Shown here: piece after piece, positions 21,500-33,667 of the stretch
How the letters are laid out: each line of letters begins with the position of its first letter
Numbering within the stretch: position 1 is the stretch's first letter
NCBI GenBank assembly: GCA_023375785.1
Contig: SZWC01000536.1
Location: forward strand, 79,201-143,200
Source of the DNA: Penium margaritaceum
Taxonomy: Eukaryota > Streptophyta > Zygnematophyceae > Desmidiales > Peniaceae
Direction of reading: 5' to 3'
Length of the DNA: 64,000 nucleotides
Notes under the pieces: generated by a model
What the model was told of the DNA's origin: nothing
The model's input: the letters and a program-made list of their open reading frames with translations, nothing else
Database searches by the model: none
Position numbers and translations under genes: made by a program

Positions 21500-22811
21500 G
21501 CATAGCCCGCATCAAACATTGTGATCCTAGAAACACTCTGCAGCGTTATAGACTGTTTAGATGGGCGATTGATCGGAGCAGATTGCTCCGTGCAGAAGAA
21601 AGTTGTGCCTTCCACTGTTTCCATTTCTTATTTCTCAAGTCGTTTTTTCTTCGACTTCCTCCCTTTTTTTGGCGTGTCACTTGCTTCAACAATTGCGGGC
21701 GATGTGCCCGAATTTTCCACAGTTGTAGCAGGTTCGTGTGTCTATCTTGTCGACGGTGTCCACTTCCATTGGAGTCAAGGAGTCCTTTGATTGGACTTTT
21801 TGTTTCCACGATAACTATGGTTGGGAGGTAACCTTTGTATGTTTCCTAGATACGGTCATTGTAGTCAGTGCTGTCGATCATTTCTACTCCTATGATCATC
21901 TACGGCAAGTGATTTTGGATGCCAAAAACAACAATGACTCACTGCATATCTCACCGTAGGCCATTGTTGAAGTGAAAGCAGAGTTCAATGGGGCCAATGT
22001 CTGCACTAGTCATAATCTCGCGCAATCTTTGTGAAGACTGTGCCATATTGAACTACTGACGGAAATGCTAGAGTTTCTACCATGCATCAATCCTTTTGTT
22101 TAGTTGACCAAATTGTGTCAGCATCGCACGCGAGAAGTTGTTCCAGGCCGCTGTTTGCGTCAGCACGTCTTGCCACTACGGATTGATCTGATTCAAGGGT
22201 CAAAAGCTTGAAGCGGTATGAGACGGACTCTGTTGATCATTGATGAAGCCCTGTTGGTCTCCTGGTAGTCTTTAGATGTGACCACCAACTTGGCGCCGCA
22301 CCACGCAAGAGTCTAGAAAGGATGTCAATCTTTTCTCTTTGTCATTGACCCTCGGAGCAGTGAGTTACAATTTTAAACTCTTCAGCCACATCCAACTCGT
22401 TGTTTCCTTTCAGTCCATAGGATTGAACGCTCCTGATGGAGCCGGACACATTTCGGATTCGTTCAACAGTTAGGAATTTCTATTGACAAAAATCCCTCCC
22501 TGTGGGCTTGTGTTGTCAAGAGCCTCCATCGTGATGTTGAGGTATTGGAGTGAATGGCTTTTAATCCCTTCCAGCACAAACATTTGGTTTGCCAGTTCTG
22601 AATTGATTTGCGTGTGTCGTCCAGGGCTAACTGTCATTACTTTTGCCGTCCTTAAGGCTAGCCGCGGGGGCGGTCGGTTTACTACCGCTAGATTTGTGAC
22701 CGGATTGGTCATTAGACATATAGGGGTACATCGAGTTATTGCATAGCCTACCACGCTAGTGTTTGATTTTGCTTCAGGGTTCACGTGCATGTGTGCATTT
22801 TTCTCCTCCAT
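21500..22811 (-). pseudogene. Gyp1 gag (nucleocapsid and capsid) segment (fossil)
   Basis: A CX2CX4HX4C zinc knuckle, CYNCGKFGHIARNC, is encoded at 21,689-21,730 on the minus strand and marks the nucleocapsid end of gag. Farther right, near 22,270-22,320, the capsid part shows a typical plant gypsy stretch (ILSRLLRGAAPSWW). A likely gag start (MEEKNAHMHVNPEAKSN) lies near 22,811. Gag packages the element RNA. The Lard1 insertion lies just right of this point, between the gag start and the 5' LTR. The segment is worn. Confidence 0.8.
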
Positions 22812-22849
22812 CGCCGATGGTTGCCGGTTAGGCTCGCTTGCCTCACGTC

Positions 22850-24384
22850 TATTGGAGTTTATGGAGCCTATAGTGACAAATTCACCGCGTGCTCTCATGA
22901 AGCAAGGGGGTCTTGTTGCTGTCAATGATCTGGTTACCCAGCAAGCCAACCTTGTACTCGAATGTGCGGAAAGGGGAACAATTGAATCAAACTTGTAACT
23001 GAAAAGACTATCAAACAAAAGTATGATACGGGAAGCACCAGCAAAGCACAGCTCAGCTCAATGCTGTGACACAACCTGCCCCATCCAAGGGCGTAACACC
23101 TTCTTAGGCCGTCAAGGTTATCGCTGGAAGGGTCTCAGCACAGTCACCATGCTTTGAGGTGAAATGGTCTCCACGTTGTTAGTGCAACCTCCTCTTCACC
23201 TTAGCAGCCACTGCCGGACTTACTGGGTCGTCACAAGACTTCCGACCCTCCTAGCCAGGCTGGCATAATACTACAAGGCTTACTAGGTCAAGAGAGGGGA
23301 CCTCCAATACATTCCTTCCAGACTTGATCAGCATTGCACATGCAGAGCTGACGCCAGACACTAATGATGGGCTCAACGAATAGACACAGCTCTTGGCTCG
23401 GAGATGAGCAACGTCCAGAGAGGTAGCTGTAGCACAATTGCTCTCCAATATTCGACATAGTCTGGCCACCTCTTCTAGGTAGTCAGACCTTATGGTAGTC
23501 AGGGGCGTCCACCAACCGAGGCTGGCAAAAGGCTGGGAGGCTGACAGGGGTCTTTAGGTGAGAGAGTGTTGATAGAGTCTTGGTCTCAAGCGATGTCTGG
23601 TAGAGATGGACTGCTGGTCTTGCTTAGTGGAGGTACTGGAATTTTTTAGTCGAGTCTGCTTTTATAGTGGGATCTTGGCAAGTTGACCAGCTGCTCTGTG
23701 CCCAGAGGAGATCTTCTACTTCAAGGTTGCGGCTTCCTCTTGAAGGAATACTCCCGGTCCAAGGCATGCAGCTCCCTCCTCAAATAAGCTTTGAAAGGCC
23801 GAAAATTTGGCTGTGGTCCTAGTTGCTGAGTCGCCCACGTTGTCGCTGACGCAGGGCGGTCCCCACTCTTCACTCCGCATGCAACTGCTGAGTCGTGCAT
23901 GTAGTGGCTGATGTAGTTACTGAGTTGTGCATGTAGTAGATGATGTAGCTGCTGAGTGTTCCATGTGGTAGTTGATGCAATGCTGAGTTGCGCACGCACC
24001 ACCTGATGTAGAGTGGTCCTGGCTCCAAAGCCGTGCTTGCACGTGTTGATGCAAGTGGTCCCAGAAGTCAAGTCAGGTGTAGCCCTCCTTGACTCGTTTG
24101 TGTCAAGTACCCAGCAGTACTTGCTTGCACTGCGTAGCTGTTGACCTAGATGGGCCAAGAAGCATGCCCAGTCCTACTGTGCATGCAGCACACAAATTCA
24201 GGCTCCTTTCCCCCCTTAGGAGCTGGATGCCAGAATTAAATTTGGCCTGTATAGTAGAAATTCTTGGTTAAGCAGCACTCGGGTATTTACACACAAAAAT
24301 CCGTAACTTCACGTACAGACTGCCAATTACCAGTCCAACTGCGCATTGTTGAAGCTGTCGCTCTGCAAAGTTATTTCTCACTCT
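22850..24384 (-). repeat. Lard1 3' LTR (1.5 kb)
   Basis: Long LTR sharing agcctatagtgacaaatt, cctgccccatccaagggc, a ctgctgagtcgtgcatgtag repeat cluster and ggatgccagaattaaat with its sister. A purine-rich stretch on the minus strand next to it at about 24,385-24,396 (aagggcgagaag) may be the polypurine tract. The internal cluster of gctgagt(t/c)gtgcatg repeats near 23,880-24,000 is present in both LTRs. Confidence 0.85.
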
Positions 24385-27300
24385 TCTCGCCCTTGATAGG
24401 TGTGCTGATGAATACAGAGGCTTGCATTTTTTTTAGTGGAGAAATAAGTGGTTGGTGGAGGTTTCAGCTGCCCAAACAAAAGGTCTGATGTGAGAAGAGA
24501 CTTCCAAGTTGCTTTGGGTGCTCCTTGGCTGCTAAGATTTTTTTCGGAAAAAACACAGCTCAAATTGGTCAAGTATTGCTTTGGAATAGCGCATTTTGAG
24601 GTTTCCTAGGTTTTGTCGGGGCCGTTGTTTGGTCCGAGCATGTTGGGTGGAGAAAACATTATTTTGGGTGAGGTTGGGTTCACCTTCCCAGCCACCACTG
24701 AGGTTTCTTCATGCAAAATCAACCTCCCACAGCCCAAGCCACCATTTCTCTCGAGTACGGGGTTTTCTGTGTAGTGGAAGGCTCAAGAATCTTCCACTCC
24801 CGAGGTGATTGCGAGGCGGGACCGTCGCTTGGGACTGCCTGCTTGGACCGCCAAGCTACTACAACCACCCCTGGCTTGCGAGTATAAAAGCCCGCCGCCA
24901 ATCTTAGTTTTCTCATGCTGTAGGATTTTGCTCCCCTTGTTGCTCCAACCACCTGTTTTGACAAATCCACTCTGCTACTTCTGTTAGTTGCTTCTGCCAC
25001 CCTGAGCTGATTAAGCTCAATTTGGCCATGGCTGACACAGCCAACGTGCTCCCATGTCCATTCTTGGTCAGTTTCCACAAGTGGAATGGCCCTTTTGGAT
25101 GTCCATGGCGTCCTCTGCAGCTGGAACAACATTTCTTGGTCATCATCTGTGTCGCCAGTGGAAATGAGCCACTGTTGATTTGGTGGGTTGACCCTGATTG
25201 GGCTGCCCAATCAGGGGCCCTGCCGGTCTTGACCGTTGCCTCTAGCCACCCTTTTATTTCTCTCGCAGCTCGTCGCTTTGCTTGTCCGCTCGCTCCAAGG
25301 CCACGGCCATTGCTGAGGCCCTCATCGTTTGCGCGTTACACTCCACCACCATCTACCGCTTGTGGGGCGGACTTTCGTCTAGCCATCTTTTGTCTCCGCT
25401 AGTTCTCTTGAGCGGAGGCCTCGCTTGCTGGTTGTTGGCCAGCCTCCATGCTGTCGCAGCAGGGCCTTGCTACAACTGAGCCTGCTCTCGCAGCGGGCTC
25501 CTGGCCCAGCTTGCTATCGCGACGAACTGGTGTGACATCCAACATGGATGTTGCTCCCCCCCCCCTTGCTCCACGCTTCCCTTTGCGAGCCCCTGTTTTT
25601 CTTACTCCATCGAGCTTCCTTGTTTTTTTTTGCCTTTTCTTTTTTGGCTGGATGCTTCGGTTGCACAACTCGCGTGATTAGCTGATCCTGCTAATGCATC
25701 GTTGGGTGCGTAGCTAGCACGCCATAGTCGGAAGCTCTTCGAGGTCATCGGAGAAGGTGATCATCTTGTTTTTCCCACCAACGTGGTGAGGTCCACTTTC
25801 TACAATTTGAAAAACGAGCTGCTACAGCAAGGATTATAGTAATTGCCTGCTGCTACTGGTCGTTGCTTCTCCAGTTTCTACCACTACTTCTCTACTGCAC
25901 TACTTGCTGATGAAAGGAGGTCCACAATGGTGAGAAGTGAACTCACCCTCTGATCTCAATCTAGGGGAGATGAAACCCAAAGTGGGTTCTGGCTGCTGTC
26001 AAAACAATCCACAAGGTTGCCAGTTGGTTTTTACTTCTATCTTCCACAAGGCACCGCAAACTTGGTTGGTGTATAGCTCTAAATCCCATGACGGAAGAGC
26101 TTAGTCATGTAGCTCGTGATGGTGACAAGCTGTTGTGAGGTTGTGCGAAGACCTCGCAATCCTCTCCACTTTTAAAACCACTACAATTGTCATGCTGCTA
26201 CTTTGGTTTCTGCTACGTGACTAGTTGGTGTCGAGCACGTTGCTTCACGAGGGAGATTTGCAGTCGTGATGAGCATGTTTGTCCCTCCATCAATTTTTTG
26301 TTTCCATTGGGTGGAAATCCGAGGACGTGGTCCTTGTCTCCTTCAGAGGTCTGAATAACGCCAGATGTTTCTTTGACGCTTCTTCCTCCACCTATGACCG
26401 TGGTAGGATTTTGGCATGGAGCACACCTGCTCCATTCATGCATGCCACCTGTCCTTGTGGGTTTACTACCTCGTTTTGCAGCTCCGACAGAATTTTTCCA
26501 TGGAGCACAACTGTTGCGTTTGTGCATGCCACCTGAGACCAGGTGGGCTTACTGCATCCACCTATGTCCTTGGCAGGATTTTGACATGGAGCTCTTCTCC
26601 TCCATTAGGCATGCCACCTGACACCGGGAGGACTTATTGCCTCCACCTGCCACTCTGGCAAGATTGTGCCACGTAGCAGAGCTGCTCCGTTCATGCATGC
26701 CACCTGACACGAGGTGGGCTTACTACTTCAAAACCTGCCTCCTTGGCAAGATTTTGACATGGAGCTCATATGCTCCATTTGTGCATGCCACCTGACACCA
26801 GGTTGGCTGATTGCGTCGACCAACCGCTCTGGCAGGGTTTTGTTTTCTTCTCAGCTTGTTGCATTGCGGGCTGCTTCAAGGCTTAACCAGCACCTTTGCT
26901 CTCCCTCCGTCTTACTCCAAAATCACCTTTGCCATTGCTTTGACAAAGTAAGCTGCAGCTGGAACTTTCACGGTTGCTACAGCTATGGCCGATGTCGACG
27001 TGCTCCTCTGCTAATGTGCTCAGGAGTTCAAGTTCACTCGACTGCTTAAATGACGGCAGACGTATCCTCGGATGTGAAATGCATCCTTGTTGGTGTTGTC
27101 GTGGTCAATTATGAAGATCAAGAGATTGATGTGATCTCACCGAGGGGATCATTGCCATAGTAGGTTTTGTTTTTGCTTTTCCATTGCCTTTGGATCCACA
27201 CTTGCTTACTGTCGCTGAGCAATACCATGATGATGTGCGCAACCACAATGGTGCACACCTTGACTACGATTGCTCCAATGTGTCATGAAACTTTGTTGTA

Positions 27301-29324
27301 CTTGTGCTTCTTCTGCAATTACCAATGCCAATGCTACAACCAGAAGCTGCTTTGGGATTACATCCCCCTTTTTTTCCTCAGATGCTCCCTTGCTTTTTCT
27401 TTTCCTTTTTTCTCCATTTCTTCCCACTCCACGTCATGGAACACATCTTGCAATTGTGAGAAGCATATGTGAGACTGCTGACGAGCATCTCTGCCTTGGT
27501 GCCCTCGTCACGACTGCGCCGATGGTGGTGGGCTGCGTTGGAGCTGCCACCATGCAAGTTCCAATACTGTGTTTATACAATTGCATCTCTTTAGCTCATT
27601 CTTTGAGCTCCCTCGTACTCGTGGCTCCATACACAAGTACCTCCTACATCACTACTACTCTTACAGGTCATAGGCTGGTTGTTTGTTGGCCGCCTTCTAC
27701 ATTGGTAGTGCATAATGCTATCGCATTGGCTCCATACAAGCTGATTGGGATTCGGACTGTTACAGGCTTTGAGGCTCATGTGAACCTCTTTCTGCAACCG
27801 AAGACATGTCCACCTCAACTGCTCTGTTGTGCCATCAGGATTCAGCTGTTGGGTTGTCTTCTTTTGGATGGAGCATTACAATTCCGTTTGGGATGCGGAG
27901 CCGCTGTCTGCTTTGTTGGTTAGCTTGTGGACGTTTGGCAAGACGTCCATCCCTATGACCACTATTCCCGATACGTTTCCCTCAAGTAGGCATTGCCATT
28001 GTGACTGCCGCATGCCGCTGATAGGCTACTGATGGCAGTCTGGTTCCTTGGTCACCACTCCACCCTCCATGAGCTCCTGCTAGATGGCTGCTTTATGGCA
28101 ACCTAGGTTGTTGCCGATGGCTTCCCTATTCACGACCCGCAAATAAGTACATGGAGTGATGCCGACCCTTGTGACACTATCACGTGGGTGTGTGAGAAGT
28201 ACAGCTATTTGTCGTCAAATATTGCTTGTGGCGCTTGAAAGCCTGGTGGCACTATTGCATACTTTGATTGTTGCAATGGTGCTATTGTGGATGCTTGAAG
28301 GGACACCACAAGGGTTTGCATGTTTCCTCCATGAGTAGATAAAGTTGACTTTGTTTGCTGAAGAAAAACATGCTCTGGCATGTCTGGAGAAGGATTAAGC
28401 TCGGGCTGATTGTGCAAATGGCCAATGTGATGCTAATGAAGCATTACTAAGATACAAGGCCTCGTTATGTTACTGGATCTGCACCACCTGACCTTCAAGT
28501 TGAGCTGCCTGGGTAGCTAGCAACTCACAGATATACCGCTCCTATTGGCAAAGGAGCTGCTGATTACCATTATATTGCCGTAGATTTATGCTTTTATGTG
28601 AGAGAGCCTGTTCCCCAGTAGTCTCATGGTGATGAGTATCAAGTAGAAGTGGTAAGTGTGCCACGGATGGCACTTTCATTGCAACATGCTTAGGCTGAAC
28701 CACACAGAGATGTATCATGCGTGACGTTGCAGATCGTATCATTGACATCTGCGCTGGCATGAGAGCTTGTGGTATTAACTGTGCCACATCCCCGTGTAGG
28801 ATTTCTATAGTCGATGACAATGGTAGTTGTGCCAGTTGAAGCTCATGCTAAAGATGCACCTGGTATTGAATCTGGGACGCCTGATGTTAAAGCTGTGGAC
28901 AGTGAACTTCAAAGCTTGTTCCCTTCTCTTTGAAAGGTAAGTGCACAAGACACTTGTCAGTAAACTACTTTTCCAAGGCTTCATTTGCATGCACGTTGTC
29001 TTGGCGTGCACCTCCTCTCCTGAGCGCTTTGCCTCATCAACTATTGCTTGCTATCTCCTTAGACCACATCCTTGGTCCATGCATAAGCTTGGCGTTGAGA
29101 GGCCAATCAACTGTTGAGATTCTGTGCACGTGCTCTCGATGTTGAGGCTGCTAAAGGCATCCTCAACGACTCCATGTGTGAAGGGTCACCACGTCATGCG
29201 CTCACCCTACCACTGGTGAGTGATGAAAAATGTTTTCATCCTTTTAAGCTTGAGCTATAACTGCTCCTTCTTGCTAGCGGCATGGACCTGCTACTCTGAT
29301 CAAATGTTGAGCATGCATGGATGT
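24385..29324. other. Lard1 internal region, no coding domain recognised
   Basis: About 4.9 kb with open frames on both strands up to 217 codons (27,270-27,923, plus), none with a known domain. The minus-strand frames near 28,200-28,820 are Gln-, His- and Leu-rich (for example LIPQALMPAQMSMIRS), which could be a worn gag-like remnant, but this is a guess. The 85-bp minisatellite at 26,385-26,840 lies within. Confidence 0.5.
26385..26840 (+). repeat. Five-unit ~85-bp minisatellite inside Lard1
   Basis: The shared anchor catgccacctg recurs at 26,441, 26,525, 26,610, 26,696 and 26,784, giving periods of 84-88 bp. Units also share tggcaggattttgacatggagc, tgctccatt and acca/gaggtgggcttactgc blocks. 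Units are moderately diverged. Confidence 0.9.
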
Positions 29325-29340
29325 CCTTGCACTGACACCA
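29325..29340 (-). other. Lard1 primer-binding site
   Basis: Minus strand TGGTGTCAGTGCAAGG directly follows the LTR end (..CCCAACA). It resembles the initiator-Met tRNA complement TGGTATCAGAGC. It sets the orientation of Lard1. Confidence 0.75.
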
Positions 29341-30859
29341 TGTTGGGATTTTCTGAGCCTATAGTGACAAATTTGCTACGTCCTCTAATGCAGCAAGGGG
29401 GTCTTGCTGCTGTCCAAGATTTGTGTGCCCACCAAGAAAACCCTACATTCTAATGTGCGGAAGCGGAAAACTTGAATCAAGCTTGAAAATTGAAAGGAAT
29501 ATCAAGTAAAAGTGTGGTTCAAGGAAACAACGGCAAAACACAGCTCAACGCAATGCTCTAATATAGCCTGCCCCATCCAAGGGCACAACACCTTGCTAGG
29601 CTGTCAAGGCTATCGTTGCAAGGGTCTTAGCATGGTCACCATGCTTTCAGGTGAAATGGCCTCTAGGTTGTCAGGGCAGCCTCCTATCCACGCTAGCAAC
29701 CACTGCCACACATACTCGGTCATCAGAGGACTTCTAACCCTCCTAGCCAAGCTAGCAGAGTACTGCCAGGCTTAGTAGGTTGACAAAGGGGAACTCAAAA
29801 AGAGTCCTTCCAGACTCAATCACCACTGCACAGGCAGAACTAACGCCAGACACTCACCCCAGGCTCAATGCCTAGACACAGATCCTGGCTCAAAGACGAG
29901 TAATGTCCAGAGAGTCAGCTCTAACAAGACTCCTCTCCAGTCTTGGACGTAGTGTGGCCACCTCTTCTAGGTGGTCAGGCCTTCAAGTAGTCAAGGGCAT
30001 CCACCAACCCAGGCTTGCGGGAGGTGGCCAGGCTGACATGGGTCTTTGAATGAGAGAGCGTCCATAGAGTCTTGGTCTGAGGCGTTGTCTGGCAGAGATG
30101 GATTGCTGGTCTTGCTTATTGGAGTTACTACTTGGAGTTGCTTAACTGACTGAGTCCAGTCTGCTGTTATAGTGGGATCTTGGCAAGTTGACCAAATGCT
30201 CTATGCCGAGAGGGAACTTTCTACTTCAAGGTTGTAGCTTCCTCCTCAAGGAATCTTCCCGGTCCAAGGCACTTAGCTTCCTGCTCAAGGAAGCTTCCTG
30301 AAGGGTGGCAACTTCGTCGTGGTCCCAGTTGTACAGTCGTGCATGTTGCCACTGACGTAGAGCGTTCCCCACTCTTTACTCCGCATGCAGCTGCTGAGTC
30401 GTGCATATAGTAGCTGATGTTGCTGCTGAGTCGTGCATGTGGTAGTTGATGCAATGCTGAGTTGTGCATGCACCACCCAATGTAGAGTGGTCCCTGCTCC
30501 ACAGCTCTGCTTGCATGTGCTGATGGAAGCGGTTCCATCAGTCCACTATGGTGTAGCCTCTCCCTGATTCATCTTGGTCAAGTACCCAGTAGTGCTTGCT
30601 TGCACTGCGCAACTGCTGACCAAGCTAGTCCAGCAGGCATGCACAGCCTTGTTGTGCATGTAGTACACAAATCTAGGCTCCTTTCCCCCCCTAGGATCTG
30701 GATGCCAGAATTAAATCTGGCTTGTACTGTAGAAATTCATGGTCAAGCCGCATCGGGTATCTATGGATAAAAATTTGTAACTTCATGTTCATACCTCCTA
30801 TTGTCAATCCGACTACGCCATGTCAGAGCTGTCGCTCAGCGTAGCTATCTCTCACTTCA
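29341..30859 (-). repeat. Lard1 5' LTR (1.5 kb)
   Basis: Begins TGTTGGGATTTT and ends CTTCA in plus orientation, so the LTR has TG..CA ends. Sister of 22,850-24,384. Confidence 0.85.
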
Positions 30860-30973
30860 ATAATGTTGTAGTTGCGAAGTCTTCAAAGTCTTGACGTGCG
30901 AGATGCATCGATGGCTTGTGCGAGGTAGTCCTCGAAATGGGTAAAATAATCGGGTGACTCTCCAACACCACTA

Positions 30974-30987
30974 CACTCTAATATCAA
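30974..30987 (-). other. Gyp1 primer-binding site
   Basis: Minus strand TTGATATTAGAGTG, a worn match to TGGTATCAGAGC, one base from the LTR end at 30,989. It confirms that the right LTR is the 5' LTR of Gyp1. Confidence 0.6.
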
Positions 30988-30988
30988 G

Positions 30989-31512
30989 TGTTATGCTGAA
31001 TGGAGCGCCAATGGTGAAAATGTACAAGTTGCAATGTAGAAAAGATTTCATGATTTGGGACACTTGTGCAATTCATGATTAGCGGTAAGTGTACTTTGAT
31101 AGCAAGTGTCAAAATGATCGCGTATACATGTATACAAGTGTCAAGATACAAATGAGGTGTAGTCGAGGTCGTTGGGTTGATTGCCGAGTGGCGCGTGTGG
31201 AGTCACGTCGACTGCGGTTGGATTCAAGAAGTTTCACCGAGAAGTCAAGGGTCTTCAAGAATCGACAGTGAAGATGCAAGATGCATATTTATAAATGCAG
31301 ATTCATCTAGTTGCGTTGAGAAGTTGTCCGAAAGGTCAGATTTTGGAGAGTGGTCCAAGTTGTCAGAATGTTTAGGAAGATTCATTGGAAGCGATGGCAG
31401 TTGCCCTTGACCTCAGGGTGAATGTTGATCTCCTGTAACGTGGTGGGCTGTTTGTGTAATGACATTAATGCCCACTCAGAAATATTAGGGACTCGTGTAT
31501 GTCTGGTACTGT
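30989..31512 (-). repeat. Gyp1 5' LTR
   Basis: Starts TGTTATGCTGAATGG in plus orientation. Diverged sister of 15,620-16,174, with shared blocks gtatacaagtgt, cgttgggttga, gaagatgcaagatgcat, gaccttga..aaagg and gactcgtgtatgtctgg. The outer end near 31,512 is approximate. Confidence 0.8.
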
Positions 31513-33635
31513 TTGGGATGTCTATTCAAACAAGACAATGAAGATCTTATCATGCACTATCCGTGTGAGGGAGGTCGTGGTACTTGTCTTCTTTTAATGA
31601 AGTTCTTCAAAATCACATGATTTGGACATCGCCAAAACTATTGACGAAGGCTTCTTGTTCTAAGATAAGATTGAAAATGTATATACTGTCAAAACATCCA
31701 CACAGATAGCCAGTGAGATCCCTTGATACAAGACATTTGAATTTTTTTTTTCAATATCAAAACATGACAAAAACTTCAATGGATTTCTGTTTTGTTCTCT
31801 TCTGTGAGGTACAATGAAGAAAAATGAGGACTCGGGCAGAAAACGCTTCATGTTGTATCACGTTTCTTGATGTGTAGTATCGTGCACAAATGGTCACTCA
31901 CATTAACAATTTTGACAAGGCATAGCTCACTACTAACTGGTCCAAATTGAGACCTTAAATTAGACATACTTAAAAGGAAGTATTTCATATTGACAATGTC
32001 AATTTCAAGCTTTCGCAGTGTTGTTTTTTCACAAAAAGTAAGGACAGTTTAAAACTAATGAATTCAAGCAAGTTCGATAGTGGTCCAGTCGTCGCTTTCA
32101 CTAGATTTGATCCCCAACACATCCAATGATGTTCTTTCAAGTTTTGTATTAAACTTACCATTCATGTTTTTACGACTGGAGACTGTTACCCTTTTTGCGC
32201 TAGGTGGGTTAGAATAAATGCCACAACAAAATCACACGGACATTTTTGGTTTGTTCTTTTCCACTATGTTATTTTTCGTCTGAAGTAACATTGAAAATAG
32301 TTTCTTATGGCCTATTTGTTTAATCCATAGAGCCATGATTTCATAACTGAAGAAAGCAAGATTATTCTGGTTATCCATAGTGAAAAGAGAAGCATATGGT
32401 TTTCCAATTAGAGTAACAGCTGCTCCTGGAAAAGAACAGAACCTTGCCTAGTAGCATCTAGGTTGGTACTACAATGGTGGATCCTCGTAACAAAAGGGAA
32501 AACCGGTTTCTTTTCTCCTTGTCTTATTCAAATTTGAACAAAAAAATTGGATGTCCTTAAGAAAAACTCCTAACATGAGAATATAACAAAACCTTCAATT
32601 GTTGGATGTTATCCTGGAAGGCAATTGATTTCCACTATTCTCATGATCAAATGATTCAAATAATTGTAGCTAGATTTCAATTATAAGCATCCATGTTTTC
32701 ATCCATATTGGGTTTTTTTCCTTACAACATCAAATCGGATAGTTTATGATTAAACTATCAGATATTACTCTTGTTAAAAAAAACGTTGTTAAAATGAATG
32801 TTTTTGGATAGAACATACATGAATGAAAACAATTTTCATCTATATGCATCTGTTATACTCCCTTGTAATTCATAGCGTCAACTTTCCTCGTGATAACTCT
32901 GTGAACACTTATCAGAATCATACATTATCTGTAAACCTTAGAAAACTGAAGCTGATTTTCTCGACAAAAACTCCACTTTGTAGTACGAAACCTTTAAATG
33001 CTCTTATTCAACAAGCCCTGGACTAAAAAATTCAGTCTCCATACTAAGATAAAGTAAACTAATGTGGTTACAATAAAGAATCCTTGAGGCAAACTTTATC
33101 AAGTACTTGAGATTTCCTTGTCAATACTACATGTTAGCACAATTGCTTCCCTTCATCCTCTATCATGGCTATGTTTAAAAGATTGGATCCTTACTGCCAT
33201 TCCATGCTTTGTGTTGAATTGTATAACACACCTATTGACAAACAGAGACCTGTCGGCCACGGTCCAAAATATTGACTTCTTTGACACAATCAAACCAAAA
33301 GGGTTGAAAAAACAAATGGATGAGTCTCATTCTCTCCTCCCTAAAATAAAAATGAAAATCCTTGCATGAATGGAATCCATAAAACCAAAAAGCACCTATT
33401 CACGGTATTTGAGGGCCATCTGCCCATTTGTTTGTCATGCCCAAGAAGCTACGTATGTCTTTGCCGGTGCATGGAAAATACAATTATGCACGTGGTACAT
33501 TGCAGCTCTCAAAATTGGGGGCCGAAGTCATGTGGAGGGAGTTGGAAAATTTCAAGACAAAAGACACTTGATTGACTCTTCTGTCAACAAATGTTGCCTC
33601 AACACCCCTACCCCCTACCAACACCCTACTTCTAG

Positions 33636-33667
<32 letters not shown>

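Larger units (their letters stand above)
22850..30859 (-). mobile_element. Lard1: LARD-like LTR element nested in Gyp1 (fossil)
   Basis: Two direct repeats of about 1.52 kb (22,850-24,384 and 29,341-30,859), about 80% identical by eye, enclose 4.96 kb with no recognisable gag knuckle, protease, RT, RNase H or integrase. Adjoining the right LTR, the minus strand reads TGGTGTCAGTGCAAGG, a good match to the initiator-Met primer site (TGGTATCAGAGC..GG). The right LTR is therefore the 5' one and the element lies on the minus strand. Long LTRs plus a long non-coding interior fit the LARD class. Its site is just upstream of the Gyp1 gag start. No clean target-site duplication was recognised, so the outer ends may be off by a few bases. 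Confidence 0.85.
15620..31512 (-). mobile_element. Gyp1: old Ty3/gypsy retrotransposon split by a nested element (fossil)
   Basis: LTRs 15,620-16,174 and 30,989-31,512 share landmarks (aatggtg, aagatg.aagatgca, gactcgtgta) but are only about 70% alike by eye, so this is one of the oldest recognisable elements here. Minus-strand order from right to left is LTR, primer site, gag with zinc knuckle, reverse transcriptase, integrase, polypurine tract, LTR: the gypsy order with integrase last. Gag is split by the 8.0 kb Lard1 element (22,850-30,859). Without Lard1, Gyp1 would be about 7.9 kb. A further 2.6 kb of unrelated-looking DNA lies between RT and the zinc knuckle. The copy is broken in many places. 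No target-site duplication was recognised. Confidence 0.85.

Noticed and set aside
27270-27923. 217-codon plus-strand ORF as a gene
   Set aside because: Cys/Leu/Thr-rich composition without domain resemblance, antisense to the Lard1 orientation, overlapping other frames. Likely chance in a CT-rich stretch.
22845-30864. A target-site duplication for Lard1
   Set aside because: The bases beside the two outer ends (acgtc and ataat) do not match; ends may be off by a few bases, so none is claimed.
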